NCBI RefSeq assembly: GCF_014138285.1
Contig: NZ_JACGXN010000004.1
Location: 248,001 to 312,000 of the forward strand
Length of the DNA: 64,000 bases
Reading direction: 5' to 3'
Origin: Phyllobacterium myrsinacearum
GTDB taxonomy: Bacteria; Pseudomonadota; Alphaproteobacteria; Rhizobiales; Rhizobiaceae
Of the stretch, positions 42,473 to 52,259 are shown piece by piece. Each line of letters opens with the position of its first letter. The stretch's first letter is position 1. Position numbers and translations under genes: made by a program. The notes under the pieces are model-generated. The model did no database searches. It saw only the letters and a program-made list of their open reading frames with translations, and was not told the DNA's origin.

Positions 42473-43441
42473 TCATGCATACTGAATACAGGCAACCCGG
42501 CCAGCTTCACCCTGGCTGACAAGCTCCGGCACCCGCGTGTGGCAGGGCTCGGATGCGACGGGGCAGCGGGGTGAAAAAGCGCACCCGGACGGCATGTTTG
42601 TCAGGTCGGGCGGAGCGCCGGGAATGGTGATCAATCGGTCCCGTCCATGCGCCAGTTCCACCCGAGCGCCCAAAAGACCTTGGGTATAGGGATGTTTAGG
42701 GGCATGAATGATCTCCGAGACGGTGCCCTCTTCAACAATCCTCCCGGCATACATGACAGCGATCCGATCGGCGACTTCCGCAGCAACGCCGATATCATGG
42801 GTTACAAAGATCACCGACAAACCGTATTCCCGTTGCAGATCGCGGATCAAAAGCAGAATCTGGATCTGTACGGTCGCATCAAGGGCGGTGGTTGGCTCGT
42901 CCGCAAGCAACACTTTGGGATTGCAGGCAAGCGCCATCGCGATCATCGAGCGTTGCAGCATCCCGCCGGACATTTCGTGGGGATAGTTCTTCAGACGCCG
43001 CTCGGGAGACGGGATCCGAACTTTCCGAAACAGGGCTAGCGCCCGTGCCGATGCTTCTGCACGCGATACTTTCTCATGCCGCATGATCGTTTCTTCGATC
43101 TGACGTCCGAGAGTGTAGACCGGATCCAGCGCAAGCCGGGGTTCCTGGAAAACCATGGAAACGATTGGGCCGCGCAAATCGCCCAATTCCCTTTTTGAAA
43201 GTCCGGTCACATCGCGCCCGGCAACTGTCATCGTGCCTTCGATTGTCGTTCCCGCCGGATGAAGCCGCAGGAGAGAACGCATCGTCACGCTTTTGCCCGA
43301 ACCGGATTCTCCCAGCAGCGCCACGACTTCGCCGGGACGCACGGAGAGGCTGACGCCGTTCACGGCCTTGACCGGCTTGCGTCCGCGATTGAAAGTCACC
43401 GACAGATTTCTGATATCGATCATTGGAGCGGGGTCGGTCAT
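42473..43441 (-). CDS. Peptide-type ABC transporter ATP-binding protein (DppD/OppD)
   Basis: A 322-residue ATPase with Walker A GESGSGKSV, signature MSGGMLQRSMIAMAL, Walker B LLADEPTTALD and the switch His in FVTHDIGVAAEVAD. The C-terminal oligopeptide-transporter domain contains the Cys-rich iron-sulfur-like segment seen in this family (CAFSPRCPVASEPCHTRVP). It overlaps the next gene by 1 bp (TAATG). With the DppF-type ATPase it powers a dipeptide/nickel-type importer. Confidence 0.92.
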   Translation of the reverse strand: MTDPAPMIDIRNLSVTFNRGRKPVKAVNGVSLSVRPGEVVALLGESGSGKSVTMRSLLRLHPAGTTIEGTMTVAGRDVTGLSKRELGDLRGPIVSMVFQEPRLALDPVYTLGRQIEETIMRHEKVSRAEASARALALFRKVRIPSPERRLKNYPHEMSGGMLQRSMIAMALACNPKVLLADEPTTALDATVQIQILLLIRDLQREYGLSVIFVTHDIGVAAEVADRIAVMYAGRIVEEGTVSEIIHAPKHPYTQGLLGARVELAHGRDRLITIPGAPPDLTNMPSGCAFSPRCPVASEPCHTRVPELVSQGEAGRVACIQYA

Positions 43442-44502
43442 TACAGGTCTCCGTGGACGGGTGCGTGGCTATGACCGGATCGGGGCATAGACATCAGGCA
43501 AGCGGCAGACTGTGCTTGGGATATCGCGGCGAGCGGCGGTACGATTTGGGCGCAAATATCTTCCGCAAACTTGCAGCGCGTGTGAAACCTGCATCCGGAT
43601 GGCGGGTCGATAGGACTGGGCGGATCTCCAACAAGTGGCGGTTCCAACGCGCGGGCTTGCGGATCCATGCTTGGCATGGATGCAAGAAGTGCGGCTGAAT
43701 AGGGATGTTTCGTGCGTTCGAAGATCGCATCGCGGCTGCCGATCTCAGCCACTTTTCCCAAATACATGACCATGACGCGATCACACATGAAGCGCACCAC
43801 ATTAAGGTCGTGCGAAATGAACAGATAGGTCAGTCCGAAGTCGCGTTTGAGATCGAGCAGCAGGTTCAGCACCTGTGCCTCGACGGATTTGTCGAGCGCG
43901 GACACCGCTTCGTCCAGAATGACGAGGCGCGGTTCCAGTGCCAGTGCGCGAGCGATGTTGACACGCTGCCGCTGCCCCCCGGACAGTTCATGCGGATATC
44001 GGCCGGCAAACCGGTTGGGCTCCAGCCCGACCCGGTGCAGCAGATCATGCGCCCGGGCGATCGCCGTTTGCGCGGGAACGCCATGAACACGCGGACCGAA
44101 GGACACGGATTCCTCGATCGTCAGACGGGGATTGAGCGAGGCATAGCTGTCCTGAAAGACCATCTGCACCTGACGGCGGTAATCGCCGAGTGAGATAGCC
44201 CCGCCAACCGTTTCCCCATCAAACAACACCTCGCCTTTGTCGGGTTTCACAAGCTGCATCAGCAGTCGTGCGGTGGTGGATTTGCCGCAACCGCTTTCGC
44301 CGACAACGCCAAGTGTTTCGCCTTTGAGGATTTCAAAGTTGATGCTGTCAACTGCGCGAACAACTTTTCGCGGCTGAAACAAACCGCTGCTCTTGACGGG
44401 AAAATGCTTGACGAGCCCCTGAACCGACACCAGTGGTTGGGCCGGACCACCTCGATCACGGGGATCAAGATCGCCCATGGAACGATGGAGATAATCTGTC
44501 AT
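43441..44502 (-). CDS. Peptide-type ABC transporter ATP-binding protein (DppF/OppF)
   Basis: A 353-residue ATPase from ATG 44502, which overlaps the permease stop as ATGA; the longer frame to 44646 is not supported. Walker A GESGCGKST, signature LSGGQRQRVNIARAL, Walker B VILDEAVSALDKS and FISHDLNVVRF are all present, with a Cys motif (CRFHTRCKFAEDIC) near the end. It forms a heterodimer with the DppD-type protein. Confidence 0.92.
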   Translation of the reverse strand: MTDYLHRSMGDLDPRDRGGPAQPLVSVQGLVKHFPVKSSGLFQPRKVVRAVDSINFEILKGETLGVVGESGCGKSTTARLLMQLVKPDKGEVLFDGETVGGAISLGDYRRQVQMVFQDSYASLNPRLTIEESVSFGPRVHGVPAQTAIARAHDLLHRVGLEPNRFAGRYPHELSGGQRQRVNIARALALEPRLVILDEAVSALDKSVEAQVLNLLLDLKRDFGLTYLFISHDLNVVRFMCDRVMVMYLGKVAEIGSRDAIFERTKHPYSAALLASMPSMDPQARALEPPLVGDPPSPIDPPSGCRFHTRCKFAEDICAQIVPPLAAISQAQSAACLMSMPRSGHSHAPVHGDL

Positions 44503-45386
44503 GATTTTACATCCATGGCCGTGCGCAGCCCGTCGGAGAAAAGATTGAAGCAGATCGAGGTGACAAAGATCATGACACCGGGAAGTGCAGCCACGTATGG
44601 ATTGACGTAAATGGCGGTTCGCAGTGAATTGAGCATCAAACCCCATTCGGCATCGGGCGGACGTACGCCAAGACCAAGGAAAGACAGGCCGGAGGCCAAG
44701 ATCATCGATACCGAGATGAGACTGGTCGCAAAGACGAAAATGGGTCCAAGAACATTGCTGAGGACATGAACGACAATAATTGTCGGAGCATTGGCACCCG
44801 AGGCCCGCGCCGCATCGACATAATCAAGACGGCGAACCTGTGTGGTAACGCTTTCCGCCACACGGGCAATCTGCGGAATAAAAACCACGGTGAGCGATAC
44901 GAGCGCATTGGTCAGACCCGAGCCAAGTGCACCCGAGAGTGCCACGGCGAGAAGAACCGAGGGGAAGGCATAGAATACGTCGACGGTCCGCATGATCAGA
45001 GTATTGACAATGCCGCCGGCATAGCCCGCGATGATACCGATCGTCGATCCTATGATGAACGCGATTGGAACCGGGATGACGCCCATGACGAGCGACAGTC
45101 GCGCCCCATAGATGAGGCGGGAAAGCATGTCGCGGCCGAGTTCATCAGTTCCCAAGAGATAACCGGGTGTTCCGATGGGTTTCAAACGGCGGATAACGCT
45201 GGTTTTCGCGGGATCGTATGGCGCGAGATAAGGTGCCAGAATGGCTATAGCGATGAGTGCAATGACGATGCACAGGGCAACAAGTGCGACAGGATCGCGG
45301 GAGAGGCGGCGGATGACGCCGTGCCAGAAGCCCGGCGAACGGATGATCCGAGGGACTGCAACAATGTCTGCTGTGATTGCGGTCAT
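44499..45386 (-). CDS. Peptide-type ABC transporter permease (DppC)
   Basis: A 295-residue permease from ATG 45386. Five or six hydrophobic helices, a cytoplasmic N-terminus and the family's GTDELGRDMLSRLIYGAR signature in the first periplasmic loop are visible; the EAA loop is YVDAARASGANAPTIIVVHV. It lies 4 bp downstream of the DppB-type gene. Substrates in this family range from peptides to nickel and opines; the exact one is unknown. Confidence 0.91.
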   Translation of the reverse strand: MTAITADIVAVPRIIRSPGFWHGVIRRLSRDPVALVALCIVIALIAIAILAPYLAPYDPAKTSVIRRLKPIGTPGYLLGTDELGRDMLSRLIYGARLSLVMGVIPVPIAFIIGSTIGIIAGYAGGIVNTLIMRTVDVFYAFPSVLLAVALSGALGSGLTNALVSLTVVFIPQIARVAESVTTQVRRLDYVDAARASGANAPTIIVVHVLSNVLGPIFVFATSLISVSMILASGLSFLGLGVRPPDAEWGLMLNSLRTAIYVNPYVAALPGVMIFVTSICFNLFSDGLRTAMDVKS

Positions 45387-45390
45387 GATC

Positions 45391-46344
45391 TCAGCTCCTT
45401 TGGATGCGCGGATCGATCGCGCTCTGGAGCACGTCGACAACAAGGTTGACGAGGACAAAGAACATCGCGAGCACAAGGATGGTCCCCTGCAGCACGGGAA
45501 GATCGCGGGAGAAGATCGCTCCGTTCAACAGAAAGCCGGTTCCGGGCCAGGAGAAAACGGTCTCGATGAGGATCGAGCCGCCGAGGAGATAGCCCAGCTG
45601 CAGGCCCATGACGGAAATTGCTGTCGGTGCGGCATTGCGAATGACGTGCCGCATGATCTGCCCCGTCAACAGACCCTTTGCTGCAAGCGCCTGCGTGAAG
45701 TCCTGTGCAAGAATGTCGGCAACCAATGAACGGATGGTCCGGGCAATGATACCCATGGGAATGACCGACATTGTGATAGCGGGCAGGATGAGATAGCGCA
45801 GATAATCCCAGCCGACCGCTTTCCCGTCGGATCCTCCGGGTCCGCCGCCCATGGCAGGCAGCCAGCCCAGTCGCACCGAGAAGACGATCACCAGAACCAT
45901 ACCCAGCCAGTAATGCGGCACGCTGACGCCGATCATGGAGATTGCCGATGCAATGCGATCAATCCATGTCCCGCGAAACACCCCGGCCAGAAAGCCGAGA
46001 ACGGCACCAAATGTAAAGCCGATCATCGTGGCTGCAACGGCAAGGATGATTGAATTGATTGATGCGGAGAGGATTTCCCCGAGCACCGGCCGGCCGCTGG
46101 CTATGGAGACGCCAAGGTCACCATGCAATGCCCGCCAGGCCCATAATGCGTATTGAACAGGCAATGGCTTGTCGAGGCCGTAGAAGCTTCGCATCTCGGC
46201 CTGCAACTCGGCCGACGCGTCCGAGGGCAGGATAGCAGCAAGCGGATCACCCGGGGCAATGTGGATCAGCATGAAGCAGACGATGCTGACACCGATCGCC
46301 ACGGGTATGACATGCAGAAGTCGTTTCAAACCATAGGCCAGCAT
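45391..46344 (-). CDS. Peptide-type ABC transporter permease (DppB)
   Basis: A permease of about 317 residues starting at ATG 46344 (ATG 46371 is an alternative; neither has a strong ribosome site). It begins with the typical LKRLLHVIPVAIGVSIVCFM helix and HIAPGDPLAAIL, has the family's GLDKPLPVQYALW motif, and carries the EAA loop DFTQALAAKGLLTGQIMRHV. Together with DppC it forms the channel of the importer. Confidence 0.9.
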   Translation of the reverse strand: MLAYGLKRLLHVIPVAIGVSIVCFMLIHIAPGDPLAAILPSDASAELQAEMRSFYGLDKPLPVQYALWAWRALHGDLGVSIASGRPVLGEILSASINSIILAVAATMIGFTFGAVLGFLAGVFRGTWIDRIASAISMIGVSVPHYWLGMVLVIVFSVRLGWLPAMGGGPGGSDGKAVGWDYLRYLILPAITMSVIPMGIIARTIRSLVADILAQDFTQALAAKGLLTGQIMRHVIRNAAPTAISVMGLQLGYLLGGSILIETVFSWPGTGFLLNGAIFSRDLPVLQGTILVLAMFFVLVNLVVDVLQSAIDPRIQRS

Positions 46345-46420
46345 GGGGTTCTCGCTTGGCGTGAGGGACATTGACGTGACAGGCAAACGCCGGCTCTGCC
46401 GGCGCTGCCTGCTCCGGCGG

Positions 46421-48076
46421 TCAGGGCTCCAGAGTGATCTGGGAGAAGTCCTGAAACCAGTTCTGCGCCTGCACGAAACCTTTGACCTTGGCACTCATCG
46501 CGCGAGGATTGACGTCGTGCGTCACCATCAGGAACAATGCCTCATTCACGTATTTCTCGTGGATTTGCTGCAGCACTTTGTCCTGTTCGACAGGGTCGAA
46601 CGTGTTCCGAACCTTGTCGAAGAGGGCGTCCATCTCCGGGTCACAATAGTATCCCCAGTTCGTACCCGCGGGTGGTGCGAGGTTGCATTGAAGGTGCCTG
46701 ATGAGGCCGGTGAACGGATCCTGGATGAAATAGGAATAGTTGATGGCCGTGGCACCCTTGGCACTCGGGTCCTTCGCCCCGGCACGCCAGATGTTGATGA
46801 CGGTGTTCCAGTCGGCAACCTCGTATTCGACATCAATGCCGATTTCCGCAAGCGTCTGCTGAATGTATTCATTCATCGCCAGAGGCAGCATCTGGCCGGA
46901 GCCGGATGACGATATGATTACCTTGGTCTTGATCCGTTTGTCGGGGCCATAACCGGCTTCGGCCATCAGCTTCTTTGCTTCTTCAATGTTGTAGCTGAGC
47001 TTGAAGGTCGGATTGCCAAACCATTGATGGTTTGGCGGCATGAAACCCTGCGCCGGAATCGACAATCCGCCCAGCAGCTCGTTCAGACCGTCACGATCAA
47101 CCGCAAGGTTGGCCGCCTTGCGGACACGGATATCGTTCCAGGGCGAGCCTTCCACACGCGAGAAATGCCAGGTCCAGTTATGTGGATAGGAATTCGTCAC
47201 GACCGTCAGACCCGCATCCTTCAGGGAAGCAATGGAGTCGGGGGCGGGCGCTTCGATCCAGTCCACTTCACCGGAACGCAGGGCGGCAACGCGGGTGTTG
47301 GGTTCGGGAAGAGGGATCAGCACAAGTTTGTCGAGCTTCGGAACCCGCTTGGTATCCCAATATTCCTTGTTCGGCGTCAATTCTGCGCGCTCGCGCGGCG
47401 TGAAGCCGCTTTCCATCTTCCATGGGCCTGTGCCGGACGGCTTTTGGGCAACTGTGTCCCAGTTCTTGCCCTGCGTTTCCCAGTTTGCGGGCGATGACAT
47501 CAGAATCCAACTCAACTGATAGGGGAGTGTTGCATCGGGGTTCTTTGTGGTGATTTCAACGGTCAGCGGATCTATCGCCTTATAGCTTGCCACCGCCGGC
47601 ATGCGCGATTTGCCCTGAGCGCTCTGACGTTTGTCGAACTGCGGAGCATCCGTCTTCAACAGCTTGTCGAGATTCCAGACGACAGTATCCGCATTGAACG
47701 GACTGCCATCATGAAACTTGACCCCCTCACGCAGCTTGAACGTCCATTTGGACTTGTCGGTGGCATCAACAGCCCAGGACAAGGCGAGGCCAGGAACGAG
47801 GGATGATGGTTTGTCCGCACTCGTCAGATCCCATTCGACGAGAGAGTCGTAGACGGTGTATCCCATGAAGCGCTGACCTTCCCCGCCCTGGTCAGGTTGC
47901 CCTGTGGTCAGGGGAATGTCGGATGCCGTCATACCGATGCGCAATGTGCCTGCGGCCAGTGCTGTACCCGTGACGGCAGCGGCAAGAGCGACGGCGGTCG
48001 CTCCCGTGATGATGGATTTCTGAACGCGGCCGAGAATGGATGCTTTGCATAGTATGTGTATCAATCCGTGCGTCAT
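46421..48076 (-). CDS. Peptide-type ABC substrate-binding protein (family 5)
   Basis: A 551-residue periplasmic binding protein, first gene of the leftward operon, with AAGGGGA 5 bp before its ATG. The signal peptide ends near TALAAG. Family 5 features include FKLREGVKFHDGSPFNADTV, the PSGTGPWKMESGF segment and the C-terminal lobe with VNEALFLMVTHDVN. The ligand is not obvious; the linked racemase-family protein suggests an amino-acid or hydantoin-type compound. Confidence 0.9.
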   Translation of the reverse strand: MTHGLIHILCKASILGRVQKSIITGATAVALAAAVTGTALAAGTLRIGMTASDIPLTTGQPDQGGEGQRFMGYTVYDSLVEWDLTSADKPSSLVPGLALSWAVDATDKSKWTFKLREGVKFHDGSPFNADTVVWNLDKLLKTDAPQFDKRQSAQGKSRMPAVASYKAIDPLTVEITTKNPDATLPYQLSWILMSSPANWETQGKNWDTVAQKPSGTGPWKMESGFTPRERAELTPNKEYWDTKRVPKLDKLVLIPLPEPNTRVAALRSGEVDWIEAPAPDSIASLKDAGLTVVTNSYPHNWTWHFSRVEGSPWNDIRVRKAANLAVDRDGLNELLGGLSIPAQGFMPPNHQWFGNPTFKLSYNIEEAKKLMAEAGYGPDKRIKTKVIISSSGSGQMLPLAMNEYIQQTLAEIGIDVEYEVADWNTVINIWRAGAKDPSAKGATAINYSYFIQDPFTGLIRHLQCNLAPPAGTNWGYYCDPEMDALFDKVRNTFDPVEQDKVLQQIHEKYVNEALFLMVTHDVNPRAMSAKVKGFVQAQNWFQDFSQITLEP

Positions 48077-48464
48077 GCCGTCCCCTTTTCTGTTTTGGCA
48101 AAATAACAGAAGCAGGTATCATGCCAGTTACGAAAATTTGAAAATTAACATTATAAAACAATATGTTGTTTATATTTTACCACGCTTCTGCCGTCGGATT
48201 TCAGGGCGCGTGACTGCTTAACTGCTGTGCGCTGCTTAATGCAGATGCAGAAACCGCGCCCTGACGAGATCGATGCCGGCCGTTCTGACACGGCAAATTC
48301 CCCGACTGTAGGATCCAAACAATTGCAGCGCAGGTAAAATTGACTGCAAGCAAATCGATGACATTGAACTCATCTATGTTAAGGAGTGCAAAGTCATCAT
48401 GCCGGATGATGCGGGAGCCTTATAGTCCCATGCCGTCTGTCCGGCGTCACACGAGAGAACGACC
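48077..48464. promoter_or_regulatory. Intergenic region with AAACAA-TATG-TTGTTT dyad
   Basis: About 388 bases between divergent genes. Near the left end is an AT-rich segment with a perfect 6-bp-arm dyad, AAACAATATGTTGTTT at 48156-48171, about 80 bp before the binding-protein start, a possible operator. The rest shows no gene, tRNA or terminator. Confidence 0.45.
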
Positions 48465-48818
48465 ATGGAAGACTCCGAACAGGACAGCGCGAACATAGCC
48501 AGGAATTTTGAAGCCATGGCCAATTTCATCGAGCATTTTGAGATCAACAGAGATCGGGGCGAACGCTGCCGTTTCAATGCCGACGTCATCTTTCAAAGCA
48601 CGCGGCTGGCACATGAGCATACGCGTGTTTACCTGAGCTTTCGGGACGACGATATTTCGTCAGTGCGCTTTGCGGAGAAAGGTGAGCTAAATCCCGTCTT
48701 TGTCCATACGGAATTCAGAGTCACGTCTTCTCACTTCCAGTTTGAAAACAATGAGCTGCAGATTACCGGTGCCTCGTCCAAAGTAGGCCCTTACAAGGTT
48801 CGTATCCTGCCTTCTTAG
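48465..48818 (+). CDS. Hypothetical protein, 117 residues
   Basis: A small soluble acidic protein of no family I recognise. The N-terminus is helical (DSANIARNFEAMANFIEHFE), then comes a strand-rich part (VIFQSTRLAHEHTRVYLSFR; VFVHTEFRVTSSHFQFEN) that would suit a small beta-barrel or sandwich. It is a single gene between the peptide operon and a converging acetyltransferase gene, with no ribosome site stronger than ACGAGAGAACG. Codon use is like its neighbours, so it is probably real. Confidence 0.5.
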   Translation: MEDSEQDSANIARNFEAMANFIEHFEINRDRGERCRFNADVIFQSTRLAHEHTRVYLSFRDDDISSVRFAEKGELNPVFVHTEFRVTSSHFQFENNELQITGASSKVGPYKVRILPS

Positions 48819-48879
48819 CGTATGCGCTCGGACGTTATTCGGGTAGCCCGTTCGTCTCAATCGCACAGGCTTTGAGCTG

Positions 48880-49776
48880 TCAACCCAGAGTTTGGCTCAT
48901 CAGTCCGTAAATGACGGGTGGCACACTCGTGGAATCTTTTTCCCGGATCAGCCACGGCTCCCTTAGAGACATGGTTGTTACCGTATCATATACTGGTAAC
49001 CCCGAACGGGTCAGAAACTCTGAAAACGCTCCGGATGCCTGCCGCGTATCAAGACGGAGAAAGCCGCCCGCATGATTGACAACATGAGGATAGGTGACCG
49101 CGATAGCATCAGCATCGTTTGAGGCGATGACCGGTCCAACCAGGGAGCCTCGTCCAAAGGGGCGGCAAAGCGAAAAAGCGACGATACGGTCGCCGCGAAC
49201 AAGAACCATTCCCTTTGAAGCCTCGAACAATCGCGCAAGGAGCGCCGAACGGTCTGCATTGCAGGCCTGGCGGTCCAGCACTGCCAGTTCCGGCAAATCC
49301 TTGAATTCCGCTTCGCGTAAGGATGTTGCAGTCAAAGTGGCGGGCGGGGAGGACGGAAGCGCTTCTCCCTGACACTGATAGACAGTCGCCTCAGGGGTAA
49401 AGCCCATGGAAAGGTAAAGTCGCCGAGCCGCCCGGGTACTATTCAACCCAAGTGGCCGAGGTCCTGTTTGCTGCAGTATGCGATCCATCAGCCAACGTCC
49501 GGTACCGCGTGTCTGCAATCGTGGTGATGTGATGACCATTCCCACTGTGGCAAAATCATCGCCGAATGGAAACCACATGGCAGAACCCAGCACACGGCCG
49601 ATCTGATCCATGGCTGCTATGCCTTGACCGACCTCGCGCAACATGTCCCAATCCTTTGGCCGGTGTGGCCAGCCGACGCTCATGGAGAGCAGGTGAAGTT
49701 TTTCGACATCGACGTCCGCAAGATCGCCGACAGTAAGTTCGAAAGATTCCAGCTGAATGGATTCCTCTGTTGCCAT
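48880..49776 (-). CDS. Tandem GNAT-domain acetyltransferase-like protein A
   Basis: A 298-residue protein with a first GNAT domain (VGMVITSPRLQTRGTGRWLM, the Q/R-x-x-G-x-G/A acetyl-CoA loop) and a second, degenerate GNAT-like half (RIVAFSLCRPFGRGSLVGPV). GGAGG lies upstream of ATG 49776. A paralogue of the same design is encoded at 58997, sharing the WPHRPKDW/WPHRREDW opening. The acetyl-group acceptor is unknown; position near amino-acid catabolic genes suggests a small amine or amino acid. Confidence 0.82.
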   Translation of the reverse strand: MATEESIQLESFELTVGDLADVDVEKLHLLSMSVGWPHRPKDWDMLREVGQGIAAMDQIGRVLGSAMWFPFGDDFATVGMVITSPRLQTRGTGRWLMDRILQQTGPRPLGLNSTRAARRLYLSMGFTPEATVYQCQGEALPSSPPATLTATSLREAEFKDLPELAVLDRQACNADRSALLARLFEASKGMVLVRGDRIVAFSLCRPFGRGSLVGPVIASNDADAIAVTYPHVVNHAGGFLRLDTRQASGAFSEFLTRSGLPVYDTVTTMSLREPWLIREKDSTSVPPVIYGLMSQTLG

Positions 49777-50073
49777 GTCTTTCCTCCATAGCCAAACACC
49801 TGATTAGCACATTCAGGTTCATCTGCAGACATAAACCGGCTTTGTACGCCTAGCGATTATTGACGGTGATATATCCATTTGCCTATGGGTACGATTGCGC
49901 ATCTTTCGCCACACAATTCGCTTCAAATGGCTGCAGATTCAGCACATCACACTGAAGTACTCCGTTATTCGGTAAACAGCGGAACTGTGGAGCGCTATGA
50001 TGGTATCGATCGGTCATCATATGGGCAAACCATGTAGGCGCCGGCGTTTGGGAGCGGAGCGGGCCGATTGAAT

Positions 50074-51198
50074 ATGAAGACAGAAGAGATACTTGCACAC
50101 CTCGTTGCTTTTCCTTCTGTTGTCGGCCAGCCGAATGGAAATATTGTCGGCTGGATTCAAAACTATCTGGAAAGTCACGGAGTAGACGTTGCAGTTTTGA
50201 TGGGCCCCGAAGGCGATCGCGCCAATTTGTTTGCTTCGATCGGACCCAAGGACAGATCCGGCATTATTCTGTCGGGGCATATGGATGTAGTCCCCGCAAA
50301 TGAGGATGGCTGGTTCACTGATCCATTTGTTCTGCGCACCGAATCCGGAAAGCTCTATGGTCGCGGTGCAAGCGATATGAAGGGTTTTCTTGCTTGCGTT
50401 CTCGCGTCAGTACCAAATCTGTCAACTGCTTCCCTTACCCGGCCAATTCATCTGTCATTTTCCTACGACGAGGAAGCGGGATGCCGTGGGGTACCGCACT
50501 TGATCAAGCGCTTGCCCCAGCTCTGTGCCGAGCCGGAAGGTTGCATCGTGGGCGAGCCGAGTGGCATGCGTGCTATTCGCGCCCATAAAGGTAAAGCTGC
50601 CGCCCGGATCGAAGTTCATGGCCGTTCGGGCCATTCCTCCCGTCCGGACCAAGGGCTGAACGCGATCCATGCGATGACGGCGGTTTTATCAGAAGCAGTC
50701 AGGCAAGCGGAAAGCCTTGCAGCAGGGCCGTTCGATTCAAACTTCGAGCCAGCTTACTCCTCCTTGCAGATCGGCGTGATCAAGGGAGGTCAAGCCGTCA
50801 ATATCATACCCGACATCTGCACGGCAGACATCGAGGCACGCTCTATTTCTGGTGTAAATCCGGCGGAACTTCTAATGCCCGTCAAAGCTGCCGTTGAATC
50901 GCTTGCGCGGCTTGGATTTCGCACGAGCTGGGAGCTCTTGAGCCAGTATCCTGCGCTGTCACTGTCTGCTGACTCGCGTCTGGCTTTGTTGCTCCACGAT
51001 CTTACGGGAACAGAACCGCTCGCGGCAGTCAGCTACGGCACCGAAGCGGGTCTCTTTCAGGCAGCAGGTATAGAGGCCATCATATGTGGTCCAGGCGATA
51101 TAGCACGAGCTCACCGCGCAAATGAATATATGGAGCTCGCAGAACTGACCGCGTGCCAGCGGATGATCGAAGATTTGGGCAAAAAGCTTTCAGTTTAA
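50074..51198 (+). CDS. M20-family deacetylase (ArgE-like)
   Basis: A 374-residue zinc-dependent amidohydrolase of the ArgE/DapE group. Metal ligands appear in ILSGHMDVVPANE (His, Asp), GRGASDMKGF and the FSYDEEAGCRG segment (catalytic Glu). The family removes an acetyl or acyl group from an amino compound, such as N2-acetylornithine. The gene starts a rightward cluster with dehydrogenases, so it probably begins the breakdown of an N-acylated amino acid rather than serving arginine synthesis. ATG 50074 is preferred to TTG 50068. Confidence 0.85.
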   Translation: MKTEEILAHLVAFPSVVGQPNGNIVGWIQNYLESHGVDVAVLMGPEGDRANLFASIGPKDRSGIILSGHMDVVPANEDGWFTDPFVLRTESGKLYGRGASDMKGFLACVLASVPNLSTASLTRPIHLSFSYDEEAGCRGVPHLIKRLPQLCAEPEGCIVGEPSGMRAIRAHKGKAAARIEVHGRSGHSSRPDQGLNAIHAMTAVLSEAVRQAESLAAGPFDSNFEPAYSSLQIGVIKGGQAVNIIPDICTADIEARSISGVNPAELLMPVKAAVESLARLGFRTSWELLSQYPALSLSADSRLALLLHDLTGTEPLAAVSYGTEAGLFQAAGIEAIICGPGDIARAHRANEYMELAELTACQRMIEDLGKKLSV

Positions 51199-51315
51199 GG
51201 CAGTACTTGAAGTGCGCGGAAATTCAGCGTGATCTGCTGTGATCCACCAGCACTTTAGTGCATTCTGCGGGGGGATGCCGATCAATATGATTCAGACTGA
51301 GTTTGGGGTAATCAT

Positions 51316-52236
51316 ATGGTCTTCCTGTTCAATTCCGATGCAGAGCGTGCGCGAATTTTCGCTGCCGAGTTCGCTCGTGTACTTCCAGATCAGCGTTTTG
51401 TTGCAGACCGTAATGCGGTTGCGCCGGAGCAGGTCCGCTATCTCCTGACGTGGACTGCCCCTGCAGATCTGGAACGGTATCCCAATCTTGAAGTACTGTT
51501 TTCGATCGGTGCGGGAATAGATCAATTTGGCGCCGGTCTGCCCGATCATGTGAAGCTTGTGCGCATGGTTGAGGACGGCATCATTCGGATGATGCAGGAA
51601 TATGTGACGCTTGCAGTGCTGGCGCTGCACCGCGACCTTCCCGGATACATTGAGCAGCAAGCACGCGGTGAATGGCAGGCGCGTACCGTACAGCAGGCCA
51701 CGGCGCGACGGATCGGTGTGCTCGGTCTTGGAATGCTTGGAACCGCAGTCATAGACCGTTTGAGAGCATTCAGTTTTCCACTCGCGGGTTGGAGCCGAAC
51801 TGCCCATGATTTGCCTGGGGTGGCCTGCTATCACGGTAGTGCACAGCTGGAAGATTTCTTAGCGCAAACAGATATTTTGATTTGTTTGCTGCCTTTGACG
51901 CCGGAAACACAAGGGTTTCTCAACGCCAGACTTTTTTCATGTCTTCCCGTTGGTGCAAGCATTGTACACGCTGGGCGCGGTCCTCAACTGGATCAGACAG
52001 CTTTGCTTGAAGCACTTGCATCGGGGCACCTTGCTGGAGCAGTGATCGATGTCACAGACCCGGAGCCATTACCCTCGGATCATCCGCTTTGGCGGCACCC
52101 GAAGGTCATTCTCACCCCGCATGTTGCCAGCGTAACCCAGCCGGATACGGCGGCAAAAGCCGTGATTGCCAATATTCGCCGACACGAAGCCGGGCTTGAT
52201 CCAATTGGCCTCGTTGACCGCAATCTTGGCTATTGA
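51316..52236 (+). CDS. D-2-hydroxyacid dehydrogenase (GhrA-like)
   Basis: A 306-residue NAD(P)H-dependent 2-hydroxyacid dehydrogenase. The cofactor motif is GVLGLGMLGTAV, with the substrate-binding GAGIDQFG earlier and the catalytic HVASVTQPDTA at the end; the His-Glu/Arg relay residues are in VIHAGRGPQLDQTAL and DVTDPEPLPSDHPLW. GhrA enzymes reduce glyoxylate or hydroxypyruvate. Its position between a deacetylase and a cupin/aldehyde dehydrogenase pair suggests a hydroxy/keto-acid step in the same pathway. Confidence 0.86.
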   Translation: MVFLFNSDAERARIFAAEFARVLPDQRFVADRNAVAPEQVRYLLTWTAPADLERYPNLEVLFSIGAGIDQFGAGLPDHVKLVRMVEDGIIRMMQEYVTLAVLALHRDLPGYIEQQARGEWQARTVQQATARRIGVLGLGMLGTAVIDRLRAFSFPLAGWSRTAHDLPGVACYHGSAQLEDFLAQTDILICLLPLTPETQGFLNARLFSCLPVGASIVHAGRGPQLDQTALLEALASGHLAGAVIDVTDPEPLPSDHPLWRHPKVILTPHVASVTQPDTAAKAVIANIRRHEAGLDPIGLVDRNLGY

Positions 52237-52259
52237 GCCTCCAGCAGAAAGAAAAACGC